A stretch of DNA of 64,000 nucleotides from an uncultured Mycoplasmatota bacterium (GTDB lineage Bacteria; Bacillota_I; Bacilli_A; RF39; UBA660), in contig CANTCQ010000004.1 of NCBI GenBank assembly GCA_947652325.1, positions 22,224 to 86,223 on the forward strand, given 5' to 3'. Under the pieces are notes generated by a model. The model saw only the letters and a list, made by a program, of their open reading frames with translations. It searched no databases and was not told the DNA's origin. This document shows, in pieces, positions 1-9,506 of the stretch. The stretch's first letter is position 1. Each line of letters starts with the position of its first letter. The translations under genes were made by a program, and so were the position numbers.

Positions 1-152
1 GTAAAAGTTTTTATTTCTAAATCAAAGATGGTGTTATAGGATAAACAGTTAAATTCTATTCGGTTTTCTTCTAATGATTCATTTGTATATTCTTGGTTAT
101 GTATTTCTTTATCATTTTTAAATAAAACATAGTGAAATTTTTTTATGTTCAC
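1..152 (-). CDS. Partial N-terminus of a DUF1934-like small protein
   Basis: The first 50 codons of a gene that runs off the left edge. It opens with GTG at 152, preceded by a clear ribosome site (AGAGGTG, five bases upstream), and reads MNIKKFHYVLFKNDKEIH and onward without a stop. The short alternating polar and hydrophobic segments would suit the beta-barrel DUF1934/YwiB family, but the visible part is too short to be certain. It is the last visible minus-strand gene at this end and lies downstream of the decayed racemase. Function unknown. Confidence 0.5.
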   Translation of the reverse strand, partial: MNIKKFHYVLFKNDKEIHNQEYTNESLEENRIEFNCLSYNTIFDLEIKTF

Positions 153-229
153 AAAAACACCTCTTTTTTTCTAGGTCATTATAACATATGGATAGTTCCT
201 CTGCAATTATACTTAAAAAAAAAGAAAAT

Positions 230-932
230 TTAAGATTTTTTTTCTATTGCATAATCCACAATGCAGTCAATATGAGACTGGGTGGTATCAAAAAGAGGAA
301 TGTCTATATCTTCTTGTTTTATTAACATTTCTATTTCCGTACATCCTAATATTACACCTTTTATATTCACTTCTTTTACCATATTTTTTATTGTTTCTAT
401 ATAATATTTTTTATAACTTTCTTTTACTTTTCCTTTACACAATTCATCAAAAATTATTCTATCTATTTCTTTTATTTCTTCAGATGTTTTTGGAGTTGTT
501 ACTTTAAGTCCATTTTCTCTTAATTTTTCTTTTAAAAATTTTTCTTCCATTGTATATTTTGTTCCTAAAAGACCACGTTTTCTACTTTTTTATCTTTACA
601 TTTTTCTGCAACACAGTCTGCAATATGAATGAGAGGAACGTTTATATGTCTTTGTATGTCATTCACTAATTTATGTATCATATTGGTAGCAATGACAATG
701 TAATCCCCACCAGCATTTTCTAAAATATTTGCAATATTAGAAAGCTCAACTCCAATTTTTTCCCATTCTTCTTTTATCATCTATTTTCTTATTTCTTCAA
801 AATTTACATTATAAATTATCATTTTTGCACAAGTAAGATTACCAGCAATTTCATTACTTGTTTATTAATTCTTTCATAATAATGTATGGAGGATTCGTAA
901 CTCATTCCTCCAATAATTCCAATTGTTTTCAA
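230..932 (-). pseudogene. Decayed aspartate/glutamate racemase
   Basis: Three pieces in different frames together give a typical aspartate racemase. From a TTG at 932, with an AAGG ribosome site, the first piece reads KTIGIIGGMSYESSIHYYERI. It loses frame near 860, where one A appears missing. A TAG stop then lies at 781-783, just before a 71-residue piece holding the N-terminal active-site region (IVIATNMIHK). A second frame loss near 560, apparently one missing T in a T run, precedes the C-terminal piece with the second active-site cysteine (GVILGCTEIEML). An intact enzyme would interconvert L- and D-aspartate, or a related amino acid, with a two-cysteine mechanism. Three independent lesions make a working product unlikely. 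I infer a recently decayed gene; sequencing error could explain the two homopolymer changes but not easily the stop. Confidence 0.85.
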
Positions 933-1065
933 TAAATACCTTTTTTCTTTTTTATTATATAAAGTTATTCTTTTAAAATAAAAGGAAATCGTTCATTATT
1001 TTACTAAAGTTTCATAAAAGCATAATTTTTATTCTTTATAACATACTAAAGACAGGTGAATTACG

Positions 1066-3003
1066 ATGAAAAAATTTCGTTTCTTTTTAAAATTTTGTGT
1101 TTTTTTGTTTGCTGTTTTTATTATTGTCATGACAGGGCTTTATACATATGCTTATTTTAGTCCTAAGTTAGAGCTTACCAATATTGGACAAATGTATATT
1201 TATGATAAGGATTCTCAATTGGTATATCAAGGAAGTGGGTCTAGTGAATGGGTAAATTTAGATGGTATTTCTCCTCATTTAATTAATGCTGTAATAAGTG
1301 TAGAGGATAAAAACTTTTATAAACATCAGGGGTTTGATTATTTACGGATAGCTAAAGCTATGATGTTAAATATTAAAAATCGTTCGATAGTACAGGGAGC
1401 TTCTACTATCAGCCAACAATATATTAAAAATATGTATTTAGATTTTAATCAAACATGGCGAAGAAAAATTGAGGAAGCTTTTTTAACTTTGGAATTAGAA
1501 GTACATTATGATAAAGACGAAATTTTGGAAGGATATTTAAATACGATTAATTTTGGAGCTGGAAATTATGGAGTCATGAATGCAAGTTTATATTATTTTA
1601 ATAAAAATGCAAGTGATTTAACTTTGGAGGAAGCAATTATGCTTGCTGGGATTCCAAAAAATCCTACTAAATATAATCCTGTAAATCATTATGAAGCTTG
1701 TATCGAACGTGCCAAAATTGTTGCAAAAACTATGTTAAACAATGAAGTGATTGACCAATCAACTTATGATAATTTGTATAAAGAGGTTATTCCTATTTAT
1801 GGAAAAAGAGAAACGAATAATTTACAAATGGTAATGTATTATCAGGATGCCGTTTTAAAAGAACTTGATAGTTTAAGCGGCATTCCGACTTCTCTTTTAG
1901 ATAGTGGAAGTTTAAAAATCTACACAACTTTAGATATGAATGCACAAACTAAATTAGAAGAGGCAATATTAAATCAAATAAGTGATAGTGACATGCAAGT
2001 AGCGAGTATTTTAGTAGACCCAGAAACAGGGGCTGTTCGAGCTTTAACGGGTGGAATGAATTACGTAGAAAGTCAATTTAATAGAGCCATTCAATCAAAA
2101 AGGCAAGTCGGTTCAACTATGAAACCATTTCTATATTATGCAGCTCTTGAAAATGGCTTAACTAGTTCTTCTAAATTTATGAGTGAGTATACTAATTTTG
2201 TTTTTGCAAATAATCAAACGTATAGTCCCGCTAATTACAATAATTTGTATGCGAATAAAGAAATTACAATGGCAGCTGCTCTTGCCTATTCTGATAATAT
2301 TTATGCGGTAAAAACCCATTTATTTCTGGGAGAAGATGTACTAGTAGATACGGCAAAAAAAATGGGAATTACAGGTGAATTGGTGGCTAATCCTTCTTTG
2401 GCACTTGGAACAAGTGAACTGAACATGCTTGACTATGCAAATGGGTATACGACTCTTGCAAATGGAGGTTTTTTGACAGATAATTATTTTATTGAAAAAG
2501 TAGAAGATTTAAATGGAAATGTTTTATATGAACATAAAAATAAAAAGAAAATGGTATTAAATTCAAATTATGTTTATATTTTAAATGAAATGTTAACGAA
2601 TACTAGCAATTCAAAATTTCAAAGCTATACAACGCCGACTGCTCTTTCTATTGCCAATCGAATGAGTAAAAAATATGCATTAAAAACTGGTACTACTAAA
2701 ACGGATTATTGGACAGTTGGTTATAATCCTAATGCTCTTTTAATGGTTTGGTTGGGTTATGATGAAGCAAAAGAAATCGGAAATGAAGCAAGTAGATGGG
2801 CAAAAAATATTTGGGTAGATACCATTGAAGAGTATTTGAAAGATACGGAAAGTCGTTGGTATGATGCTCCTAATAATGTAGTAGGGATTTTACAAGACCC
2901 AGTTACGGGAAATCCTGTAAAAGATGGGAATGCTGCTGTGTTTTACTATGTTAAAGGTAGTGAGGGAAATACCATTAGCCCAGATGTAAAAATTACGGAA
3001 TAG
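1066..3003 (+). CDS. Class A penicillin-binding protein (bifunctional transglycosylase/transpeptidase)
   Basis: Builds peptidoglycan outside the membrane: it polymerises lipid II glycan chains and cross-links the stem peptides. The 645-residue protein has a short cytoplasmic tail and one membrane segment (about residues 7-30). The family-51 transglycosylase domain carries the catalytic E80-D81 in SVEDKNFYKHQGFD and the GASTISQQ motif at 111-118. The transpeptidase domain shows STMK (S350, K353), SDN (409-411) and KTGT (540-543). All active-site motifs are present, so it should be functional. It stands alone and converges on parB through a shared terminator. The start is the ATG after a CAGGTGA ribosome site. 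The short C-terminal tail lacks the long linker or fibronectin domain seen in some relatives. Which PBP1 paralogue it is cannot be told. Confidence 0.93.
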   Translation: MKKFRFFLKFCVFLFAVFIIVMTGLYTYAYFSPKLELTNIGQMYIYDKDSQLVYQGSGSSEWVNLDGISPHLINAVISVEDKNFYKHQGFDYLRIAKAMMLNIKNRSIVQGASTISQQYIKNMYLDFNQTWRRKIEEAFLTLELEVHYDKDEILEGYLNTINFGAGNYGVMNASLYYFNKNASDLTLEEAIMLAGIPKNPTKYNPVNHYEACIERAKIVAKTMLNNEVIDQSTYDNLYKEVIPIYGKRETNNLQMVMYYQDAVLKELDSLSGIPTSLLDSGSLKIYTTLDMNAQTKLEEAILNQISDSDMQVASILVDPETGAVRALTGGMNYVESQFNRAIQSKRQVGSTMKPFLYYAALENGLTSSSKFMSEYTNFVFANNQTYSPANYNNLYANKEITMAAALAYSDNIYAVKTHLFLGEDVLVDTAKKMGITGELVANPSLALGTSELNMLDYANGYTTLANGGFLTDNYFIEKVEDLNGNVLYEHKNKKKMVLNSNYVYILNEMLTNTSNSKFQSYTTPTALSIANRMSKKYALKTGTTKTDYWTVGYNPNALLMVWLGYDEAKEIGNEASRWAKNIWVDTIEEYLKDTESRWYDAPNNVVGILQDPVTGNPVKDGNAAVFYYVKGSEGNTISPDVKITE

Positions 3004-3010
3004 AAAAAAG

Positions 3011-3044
3011 CTCTAACATTCTTTATATTGTTAGAGTTTTTAAT
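3011..3044. terminator. Bidirectional terminator between pbp and parB
   Basis: An 8-bp perfect stem (CTCTAACA at 3011-3018 with TGTTAGAG at 3029-3036) around a 10-base loop. It is followed by TTTT on the plus strand and preceded by AAAAAA, which is a T tract on the minus strand. It sits between two convergent genes and can stop both transcripts. Confidence 0.85.
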
Positions 3045-3098
3045 TTCCTCAATTTTTACTTAAAAAAGCATTATCAATTTGATAATACTTTACTTATT

Positions 3099-4937
3099 TT
3101 ATTTTTGATTGTTATTGTTGTCTTTATTAATTTTGATTGTAATGTGATATAAGTCTTCTAAATCGGCTTCTTCAAGTTCTACTGCAAATCCACGATTTTG
3201 TAAGTCTGTTACTGTATCTCTTACCACATTGATTGCAGTTTTTAAATCCGTTCCTGCTAATTCTTGGAGTTTCTCTTCATAATCTGGTTCCAATTTTACA
3301 ATACTATCTAGAGGGTCTACGATTGGTTCTTCAATTACTGGTTTTACTTCTTCGATAGTGTTGTTTATCATTGGCTCTATACTTGTCAGGTTATCGTCAT
3401 CCTCTTTTTCTGTATTAAAGAAAATTGATTTAAATGGAGTTATTTCTTCGTTATTTATTATGGGTTCTACTCCATGTTCAGTTTTCTCATTTGATATTAT
3501 TTTATTGTCATTTTCATAGGATTCTATTGCATTTATGTCAACAGAATTTAGTACTGGCTCTACAATTGGTTCTTCTGTTACCGTAGTCTCAGAAGGTTCT
3601 TCTGGAATAGTAATTGTTGCTATTTCTTTTTGTTCTTCATGTGAAGTTGATTTTTTAATCGTTTCTTCTTGTGGTATTGCCGGTTCTTCGTCAATTACTA
3701 CTGTTTCAATAATATTGTTTTCTTTTTGTTCCGGCATCATTTCTAAAGGTTCTTCTATTGGAGGAACCATAGAAGATTCTGGTGTAGTTACTTGGGCAAC
3801 TGTATTTTCTGAAACAGATTTCATTGATTCTTCCAATTGATTAAAAATGGTATTAAAAAAATTGGTTGAAGAAGAATCATCTTCTGCATCTAATTCATCT
3901 AAAATTTCTAATGATGTATCTTTATTTTTTTCTATTTCTTCTAAAGATTTCATATTTTCTTCTGGTTCTAAATTCTTATTTTCTGTTATTTCTGGTTGTT
4001 CCAATATATCATTAGAATTCATCACTGGTAGTGTTTCTTCTTCTAATAAAATCGGGGCCACCTCTTGATTAAAAGTATTTAAAATTTCTTCTGGCTCTAT
4101 TACATTCATATTTACTTGTTCTTCTTCTAGAAAGTTAAAAAATTTATTAGGCATTTTTGCTGGTTTTTCTAATTCTTCTTTTGTTGGTACTGGTGCAATT
4201 ACACCACTTTCTGGAATAAGCATGCTTGCTACATCATGTGGTTCTCTTACAACATTAATATCTTCAGCATTGTTTACAATTTCATCAATGTTTGGGTTAA
4301 TGTCTACTAAAGGAATTCCTACTTCCTCTTCCCCATTTTTTGCTTTTTTTAATTCTAAATCTAATTGTCTTACTGTCATACGCTCCTCAATAATCCTTTT
4401 TAGCCATTTTTTTTGGTCTTCACTCTGTTCTAGCGAAAGTAAAGCTCTTGCGTGGCGCTCTGATATTTTTTCATTTAATAAAGCTTCTTGTACTTCTTCA
4501 TCTAAATTTAAAAGTCTTAATTTATTTGCAATTGTTGATTGGGATACTCCCATTTTATTGGCCAGTTGCTCTTGGGTTAAATATCCTCTATCTAATAAAT
4601 TTTTATATGATTTTGCTTCTTCAATAGCGGACAAATTTCTTCTTTGAATATTTTCTGCTACTGCTAATTCTGCACTCTGATTATCATCAATATCCGAGAT
4701 AATAACAGGAACTTTGGTAAGTCCCGCCATGGTAGATGCTTTATATCTTCGTTCTCCTGCAATAATTTCGAATTTGTCTCCAAGTCTTCTTACTACAAGA
4801 GGCTGAATTATCCCATGTTGTTTTATCGATTCAGCAAGTTCTGTTATTCCTTCTTCGTTAAATGTTAATCTCGGTTGAAATCTATTGGGAATAATATCCT
4901 CAATAGGTACCTCTTGAATATTTTTATCGATATTCAT
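3099..4937 (-). CDS. parB: ParB/Spo0J-type chromosome partitioning protein with a very long acidic linker
   Basis: Binds parS sites, spreads as a CTP-dependent clamp and marks the origin region for segregation. Residues 9-100 form the ParB N-terminal CTPase domain with the arginine motif GERRYKAS (61-68) and the ENIQRR stretch (95-100). Residues about 121-142 are the helix-turn-helix (TQEQLANKMGVSQSTIANKL). Residues about 548-612 resemble the C-terminal dimerisation domain. Between them lies roughly 340 residues rich in E, P, I, T and N, probably disordered. Total length is 612, against about 280 for usual Spo0J or Noc. The gene sits in the noc position after rsmG, but three perfect Spo0J-type parS sites at 21.5-22.3 kb suggest a true ParB. 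No parA/soj lies beside it. The start is ATG after AAAGGGGC. Confidence 0.92.
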   Translation of the reverse strand: MNIDKNIQEVPIEDIIPNRFQPRLTFNEEGITELAESIKQHGIIQPLVVRRLGDKFEIIAGERRYKASTMAGLTKVPVIISDIDDNQSAELAVAENIQRRNLSAIEEAKSYKNLLDRGYLTQEQLANKMGVSQSTIANKLRLLNLDEEVQEALLNEKISERHARALLSLEQSEDQKKWLKRIIEERMTVRQLDLELKKAKNGEEEVGIPLVDINPNIDEIVNNAEDINVVREPHDVASMLIPESGVIAPVPTKEELEKPAKMPNKFFNFLEEEQVNMNVIEPEEILNTFNQEVAPILLEEETLPVMNSNDILEQPEITENKNLEPEENMKSLEEIEKNKDTSLEILDELDAEDDSSSTNFFNTIFNQLEESMKSVSENTVAQVTTPESSMVPPIEEPLEMMPEQKENNIIETVVIDEEPAIPQEETIKKSTSHEEQKEIATITIPEEPSETTVTEEPIVEPVLNSVDINAIESYENDNKIISNEKTEHGVEPIINNEEITPFKSIFFNTEKEDDDNLTSIEPMINNTIEEVKPVIEEPIVDPLDSIVKLEPDYEEKLQELAGTDLKTAINVVRDTVTDLQNRGFAVELEEADLEDLYHITIKINKDNNNNQK

Positions 4938-4976
4938 ACTAATCAGCCCCTTTAGCCTATAATTAATATACCTTAT

Positions 4977-5687
4977 TTATTTTCTTTTTACAAGTGGCTT
5001 TTTGAGAATTTTGTCAAAGCTTCTTGGATAGAATTTATCTGTACTTTTTGTATGCTCTATTAATAGAATGGTTCGAAAACTATTTTCTTTGGGTAAAACA
5101 AATTCTTTTTTTTCTATTATTTTACCATTTAAAATGTCTAATGTTTCTTGGGTATTTTCTAATTCTTTTTCGATATTTCCTTTTAAGGGTATAAAAAGAC
5201 CTTTTACTTTTAAAGCTGGCAAAGATAGTTCTAAAAGAATACGCAAATCAGCAACTGCACGAGATGTTACGATGTCAAACTCTTCTAAATGATTTTTTAC
5301 ATATTCTTCTGCACGAGCATGGATTAAAAAAACGTTTTTTAATTGTAATTTTTTTTGCAATTCGGTTAAAAATGCTATTTTTTTATTATTAGAGTCGAGT
5401 AACACAAACTTTGTATTTTCACAAAATATAGCTAAAACCATACCTGGAAAACCTGCACCTGTTCCAATATCTAATACTTTATTTTGCTCTTTTATATTTT
5501 CTGCAATCGTTAAAGAATCGTAAAAATGTTTTAAATAAATTGCATTTTCTTCTTTAATAGCAGTTAAATTTGTATGGGTATTGTATTTTATAAGAAAATC
5601 TTTGTATATTTCTAGTTTTTCTAATTGTGCTTTTGTACAAGTTACACCAAGTGTTTTTAAATAATAAACAAATTCTTCTTTATTCAT
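4977..5687 (-). CDS. rsmG: 16S rRNA (guanine-527-N7) methyltransferase RsmG
   Basis: Methylates N7 of G527 in the 530 loop of 16S rRNA, using S-adenosylmethionine. The 236-residue protein has the Rossmann SAM-binding motif DIGTGAGFPGMVLAI near residues 72-86 and the family segment VTSRAVADLRILLELSLPALK. Length is normal for the family (about 240). Its ATG overlaps the last 8 bases of mnmG, so the two are translationally coupled. The mnmG-rsmG-parB order is the classic origin-proximal arrangement. It has no terminator of its own before parB, 40 bases on. Confidence 0.95.
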   Translation of the reverse strand: MNKEEFVYYLKTLGVTCTKAQLEKLEIYKDFLIKYNTHTNLTAIKEENAIYLKHFYDSLTIAENIKEQNKVLDIGTGAGFPGMVLAIFCENTKFVLLDSNNKKIAFLTELQKKLQLKNVFLIHARAEEYVKNHLEEFDIVTSRAVADLRILLELSLPALKVKGLFIPLKGNIEKELENTQETLDILNGKIIEKKEFVLPKENSFRTILLIEHTKSTDKFYPRSFDKILKKPLVKRK

Positions 5688-7542
5688 TAGCGTATTCCTT
5701 TTTTAAGTAAATAGCAAGTATCGAAATATCTGCGGGATTTACACCACTAATTCTAGAAGCTTGTCCTATAGAAATAGGGCGTATGGCTTCTAATTTTTGT
5801 CTTGCTTCACTGGCAAGATTTTTAATTTTCTTATAATCAATATTTTTTGGAATTTGCTTTTCTTCTAATTTTAGCATTCGTTCTATTTCTTTTTTCATTT
5901 TCTTTATATATCCTTCGTATTTAATCTCAATACTTACAATTTCTTTTACTTGGTCAGAAAAATTTATAGATTTTAAACTATCTAAAAATTCGATTGTAAT
6001 TTCAGGCCTTTTTAATAATTCAAGAAAGGATGTTTTGTTTAAAGGAATAGAAAAGTCATTTTGTTTAAATTTCTCAAGTATTTTTTCGGTTATTTCTAGT
6101 TTAGTATTTTCTAAAAATTCTTTTAATTTTTTTATTTCTTTCTTATGATTTAAATAATTAATATACATTTCTTCAGTTATTGTTTTATATTTCCATCCAT
6201 ATTCTCTAAGTCGTAAATCAGCATTATCATGACGTAAAATAAGACGATATTCTGCTCGGCTTGTTAGCATTCGATAAGGTTCTTGTGTTCCTTTGGTTAC
6301 TAAATCATCTATTAACACTCCTAGGTAGGATTCATTTCTTTTTAAGATTAATGGATTTTTATTTTCTAATTTAGCAGCTGCATTGATTCCAGCAAGTAAT
6401 CCTTGGCCTGCTGCTTCTTCGTACCCACTTGTTCCATTAATTTGACCTGCTGTAAATAAGTTTTCAATTATTTTAGTTTCTAGAGAAGGTTTTATCTCTA
6501 ATGGGTTTATAGAGTCATATTCTATAGCATATGCGTATTTTGTAATAACTGCATTTTCTAATCCTTTTAAACTATGAACCATAAGTTCTTGTACATCTTC
6601 TGGCATACTAGTAGAAAATCCTTGGACATACCATTCATCGTAATATAAACTTTCTGGTTCTAGGAAAAGTTGATGTCTTTCCTTATCTTTAAAACGAACC
6701 AGTTTATCTTCAATAGAAGGGCAATACCTTGGACCAATTCCCGTAACGTATCCACCATACATACTTGATTTTTCTAAATTATCCATAATAATTTTATGAG
6801 TAGATTCATTTGTATAAACCAAATAACACTTTTGTTGCTCTTCTATTTTGTATATTGGTTTTGTATCATGGGAAAATGTATAGTATTTATTGTCTCCATA
6901 CTCGGGAGTACATTTTGTAAAATCAATGGAGGATGCCTTTATTCTAGGAGGAGTTCCTGTTTTTAATCTTTGAATCGTGAATCCTAATCTTTTTAGGTTA
7001 TCACTTAGATGGTTGCTTCTTGCTTCCCCATGTGGTCCACCTTCTATAGAACTAGACCCTCTTAAAATATTACTTTTTAAATAAGTACCTGTTGTTAGTA
7101 TTAAAGTAGTACAAAATATAATCTCGCCGTTTTCTAAAATAACGCCTTTTGTTTTATTATTTTCGACTACAATATCTTCTACTATAGCTTCTTTTATTTC
7201 TAAATTTTTTGTTTTTTCTAGTTCTTTTAACATATTTTTTGGATACGTTGCTTTATCTGCTTGACAGCGAAGTGAACGAACTGCTGGACCTTTTTTGCTG
7301 TTTAACATTTTGATTTGGAAATGGGAAGCATCTGCAACACGTCCCATTAAACCTCCTAAAGCATCTATATCTCTTACAATCACACCTTTAGCGGTTCCTC
7401 CAATAGAAGGATTACAAGGCATATCGGCGATATTTCTTATATTCATAGTAATTAAAAGAGTAGAATGACCCATAAATGCAGTTATGTGAGCAGCTTCACA
7501 ACCAGCATGACCTCCTCCTACAACAATAACTTCGTATTTCAT
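5680..7542 (-). CDS. mnmG: tRNA uridine-5-carboxymethylaminomethyl modification enzyme MnmG (GidA)
   Basis: FAD-dependent partner of MnmE. Together they install the carboxymethylaminomethyl group on the wobble uridine of certain tRNAs, using methylenetetrahydrofolate. The N-terminus has the FAD-binding Rossmann motif VVGGGHAGCEAA (7-18). The conserved segments PCNPSIGGTAKG, LKTGTPPR and TSRAEYRLILRHDNAD are all present. At 620 residues it is full length. The start is ATG preceded by GTAGGTG. A small acetyltransferase gene separates it from mnmE, where many Bacilli have mnmE and mnmG directly adjacent. It is probably co-transcribed from the promoter before mnmE. Confidence 0.97.
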   Translation of the reverse strand: MKYEVIVVGGGHAGCEAAHITAFMGHSTLLITMNIRNIADMPCNPSIGGTAKGVIVRDIDALGGLMGRVADASHFQIKMLNSKKGPAVRSLRCQADKATYPKNMLKELEKTKNLEIKEAIVEDIVVENNKTKGVILENGEIIFCTTLILTTGTYLKSNILRGSSSIEGGPHGEARSNHLSDNLKRLGFTIQRLKTGTPPRIKASSIDFTKCTPEYGDNKYYTFSHDTKPIYKIEEQQKCYLVYTNESTHKIIMDNLEKSSMYGGYVTGIGPRYCPSIEDKLVRFKDKERHQLFLEPESLYYDEWYVQGFSTSMPEDVQELMVHSLKGLENAVITKYAYAIEYDSINPLEIKPSLETKIIENLFTAGQINGTSGYEEAAGQGLLAGINAAAKLENKNPLILKRNESYLGVLIDDLVTKGTQEPYRMLTSRAEYRLILRHDNADLRLREYGWKYKTITEEMYINYLNHKKEIKKLKEFLENTKLEITEKILEKFKQNDFSIPLNKTSFLELLKRPEITIEFLDSLKSINFSDQVKEIVSIEIKYEGYIKKMKKEIERMLKLEEKQIPKNIDYKKIKNLASEARQKLEAIRPISIGQASRISGVNPADISILAIYLKKEYANE

Positions 7543-7550
7543 ATTTTCAC

Positions 7551-8054
7551 CTACTTTATGTTTTTTTCATAATAATTATAATTTCCTGGATAATCCTCAT
7601 AACTAAAAGTTCCTTTTAAAACATATCCCATTTTTAAGAATAAATGATTCATTTTTGTATTGGAAATTTCAGTATCTGCTTTTATGACATCAATATTATT
7701 TTCTTTTCCTAGTTTTTCTGCAAATAACATTAATTTACTCGCAATTCCTTGCTTACGAAATTTTTTTGGAATACTCATACGGTGTAAAATATATGATGTT
7801 TCTGTACTCGTTTTTATTAAATTTTCATATTCGTGATTATCAATAGTAATTGATATAAATCCTCTTATTTCATTTTCTTCTTTATATAAATAAAGACTAT
7901 TTTTTTCTATATCTTTTATAAATCGTTCTTCATTTGGATAATTTTCTTCTGTCGAACCCCATTGAGGATTTTTTTCTATCTGCATTTCCTTTATAGCCTC
8001 TTTAATAATGCACATAATTTCTGGTAAATCAGAATATTTTGCTTGTTTTATCAT
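7551..8054 (-). CDS. GNAT-family N-acetyltransferase
   Basis: A 167-residue protein of the GCN5-related N-acetyltransferase fold, which transfers an acetyl group from acetyl-CoA to an amine. The acetyl-CoA pyrophosphate loop is visible as RKQGIASKLM after the strand YILHRMSIPKKF, and a C-terminal FLKMGYVLKGTF matches the usual final strand. The substrate cannot be read from the sequence. The gene is inserted between mnmG (8 bases on) and mnmE (17 bases back) and so probably shares their transcript. Nothing suggests a link to tRNA modification beyond position. Confidence 0.85.
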   Translation of the reverse strand: MIKQAKYSDLPEIMCIIKEAIKEMQIEKNPQWGSTEENYPNEERFIKDIEKNSLYLYKEENEIRGFISITIDNHEYENLIKTSTETSYILHRMSIPKKFRKQGIASKLMLFAEKLGKENNIDVIKADTEISNTKMNHLFLKMGYVLKGTFSYEDYPGNYNYYEKNIK

Positions 8055-8071
8055 TTCTTCACTTCCTCATT

Positions 8072-9421
8072 TTATTTTCCCAAACAAAAATTTTCAAATA
8101 ATTTATCAATAAGTTCATCTTCGTATTTTTCACCTATTAAAATACTTAAATTGTCAAAAGATTTTCTTAAATGGATTTCTAACATATCAACAGGAATTTC
8201 CTTTTCAGCATCTATTATGGCCTCTTTTATATTTTCTAGTGCATCTTCTACTAACCTTATTTGGCGTATATTAGAAAGATAAGTTAATTCTTTTTCTTCT
8301 ATTTTATCTAAATTATAGAGTTCTATTATTTTTTGCTTTAAACTTTCAAGGCCTTCTAAAGCTATTGTATTTCCCTTTACTACTTCTATATTTTTTGGTA
8401 ATACTATTTTAGTTTGTAAATCCTCTTTGTTTATAAAAATAATATGAGGTTTTTCTGTTATTTGTTCTAATAATTCCTTATCTTCTTTTGTCAATTCTTC
8501 ATTATTATTTAAAACTAAAATCACTAAATCAGCATTATTTATCATTTGTTTACTTTTATCCACACCTATTTGTTCCACTAAATCATCTGTATTTCTTATA
8601 CCAGCTGTGTCGATTAAATTTATTTCAATGCCTTTTAAATTCATTTTGGCTTCAATGCAATCTCTAGTGGTCCCTGATATGTCTGTCACTATTGCTTTGT
8701 CTTCATTTAATAAAGCATTTAAAATACTACTTTTTCCTACATTCGGTCTTCCAATTAATGCTATATCAATACCTGATTTAATTATTTTTCCTATTTCAGA
8801 ATTTTCAAGTAACAACTCTAATTCTCTTTTTGTTGTTTCTAAATGTTCTTTTAAATAAATTGGAGTCACTTCTATGGCATCTTCATATTCCGGATAATCA
8901 ATATTTACTTCAATGTTGGCAATTAAGTTTAATATTTCTTCTTTTATAGTTTGAACTATTTTGGTAATACGACCATTTATTCCATTTAAAGCTAATTTTC
9001 TTTGTTTTTCATTTTTGGATTCTATTAAATCACTTACAGCTTCTGCTTCTAATAAGTCAATTCTTCCATTTAAAAAAGCTCTTTCAGTAAATTCACCAGG
9101 ATTTGCAAGTCTTGCTCCTTTTTTTAAGAGAAGTTCTAATACTTTATTAGTCGTCGCAATACCACCATGACAGTTTATTTCTACCGTATCTTCTGTCGTG
9201 TATGTTTTTGGAGAGAGCATAACCATAACTAAGACTTCGTCTATGTCTTCAAATCCATCTGTAATATAGCCATAATGAATGGTATGAGAAGCAACTTTTG
9301 TTAAGTCTTTTCCTTTGAACATGGTATTAGCAAGCACAAGAGCATCTGGTCCACTAATACGGATAATCGATATGGCTCCTACACCTGAGGCGGTTGCAAT
9401 TGCAACAATAGTATCTTTCAT
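8072..9421 (-). CDS. mnmE: tRNA modification GTPase MnmE (TrmE/ThdF)
   Basis: GTPase that works with MnmG on wobble uridine 34 of tRNA. The N-terminal folate-binding domain begins MKDTIVAIATASG. A helical domain holds the inserted G domain, with the P-loop GRPNVGKS at 224-231, DTAG and NKED. The C-terminus ends CLGK, giving the family's C-x-G-K box. I place the start at the ATG at 9421 (449 residues), not the upstream in-frame ATG at 9484. The family begins here, GAAGGAAG lies just before it, and a promoter lies between the two candidates, so the longer reading frame would be untranscribed. Confidence 0.96.
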   Translation of the reverse strand: MKDTIVAIATASGVGAISIIRISGPDALVLANTMFKGKDLTKVASHTIHYGYITDGFEDIDEVLVMVMLSPKTYTTEDTVEINCHGGIATTNKVLELLLKKGARLANPGEFTERAFLNGRIDLLEAEAVSDLIESKNEKQRKLALNGINGRITKIVQTIKEEILNLIANIEVNIDYPEYEDAIEVTPIYLKEHLETTKRELELLLENSEIGKIIKSGIDIALIGRPNVGKSSILNALLNEDKAIVTDISGTTRDCIEAKMNLKGIEINLIDTAGIRNTDDLVEQIGVDKSKQMINNADLVILVLNNNEELTKEDKELLEQITEKPHIIFINKEDLQTKIVLPKNIEVVKGNTIALEGLESLKQKIIELYNLDKIEEKELTYLSNIRQIRLVEDALENIKEAIIDAEKEIPVDMLEIHLRKSFDNLSILIGEKYEDELIDKLFENFCLGK

Positions 9422-9442
9422 ATTGGCACTTCCTTCGCGGGT

Positions 9443-9472
9443 ATTATACCACGTATATTCCTTGAAAGTAAA
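9443..9472 (-). promoter_or_regulatory. Sigma-A promoter of the mnmE-mnmG-rsmG operon
   Basis: On the minus strand, TTTACT (9472-9467) and TATAAT (9448-9443) are separated by 18 bases, with TG one base upstream of the -10 (extended -10). Transcription would start near 9437, a short leader before the mnmE ATG at 9421. Confidence 0.7.
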
Positions 9473-9506
9473 TTTTCCATTCATAAAAAAGCAAATATTG
9501 TTGCAT

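Noticed and set aside
188..236. Hairpin CTTAAA/TTTAAG before the racemase remnant
   Set aside because: Only A-T pairs in a homopolymer context; direction and function unclear.
3535..4647. Long plus-strand open frames opposite parB
   Set aside because: Serine-rich shadows of the acidic, low-complexity parB linker; no ribosome sites and no family features.
3099..4937. Calling the ParB-like gene noc
   Set aside because: It sits in the noc position, but three perfect Spo0J-type parS sites are nearby and no Noc-type site (ATTTCCCGGGAAAT) was seen.
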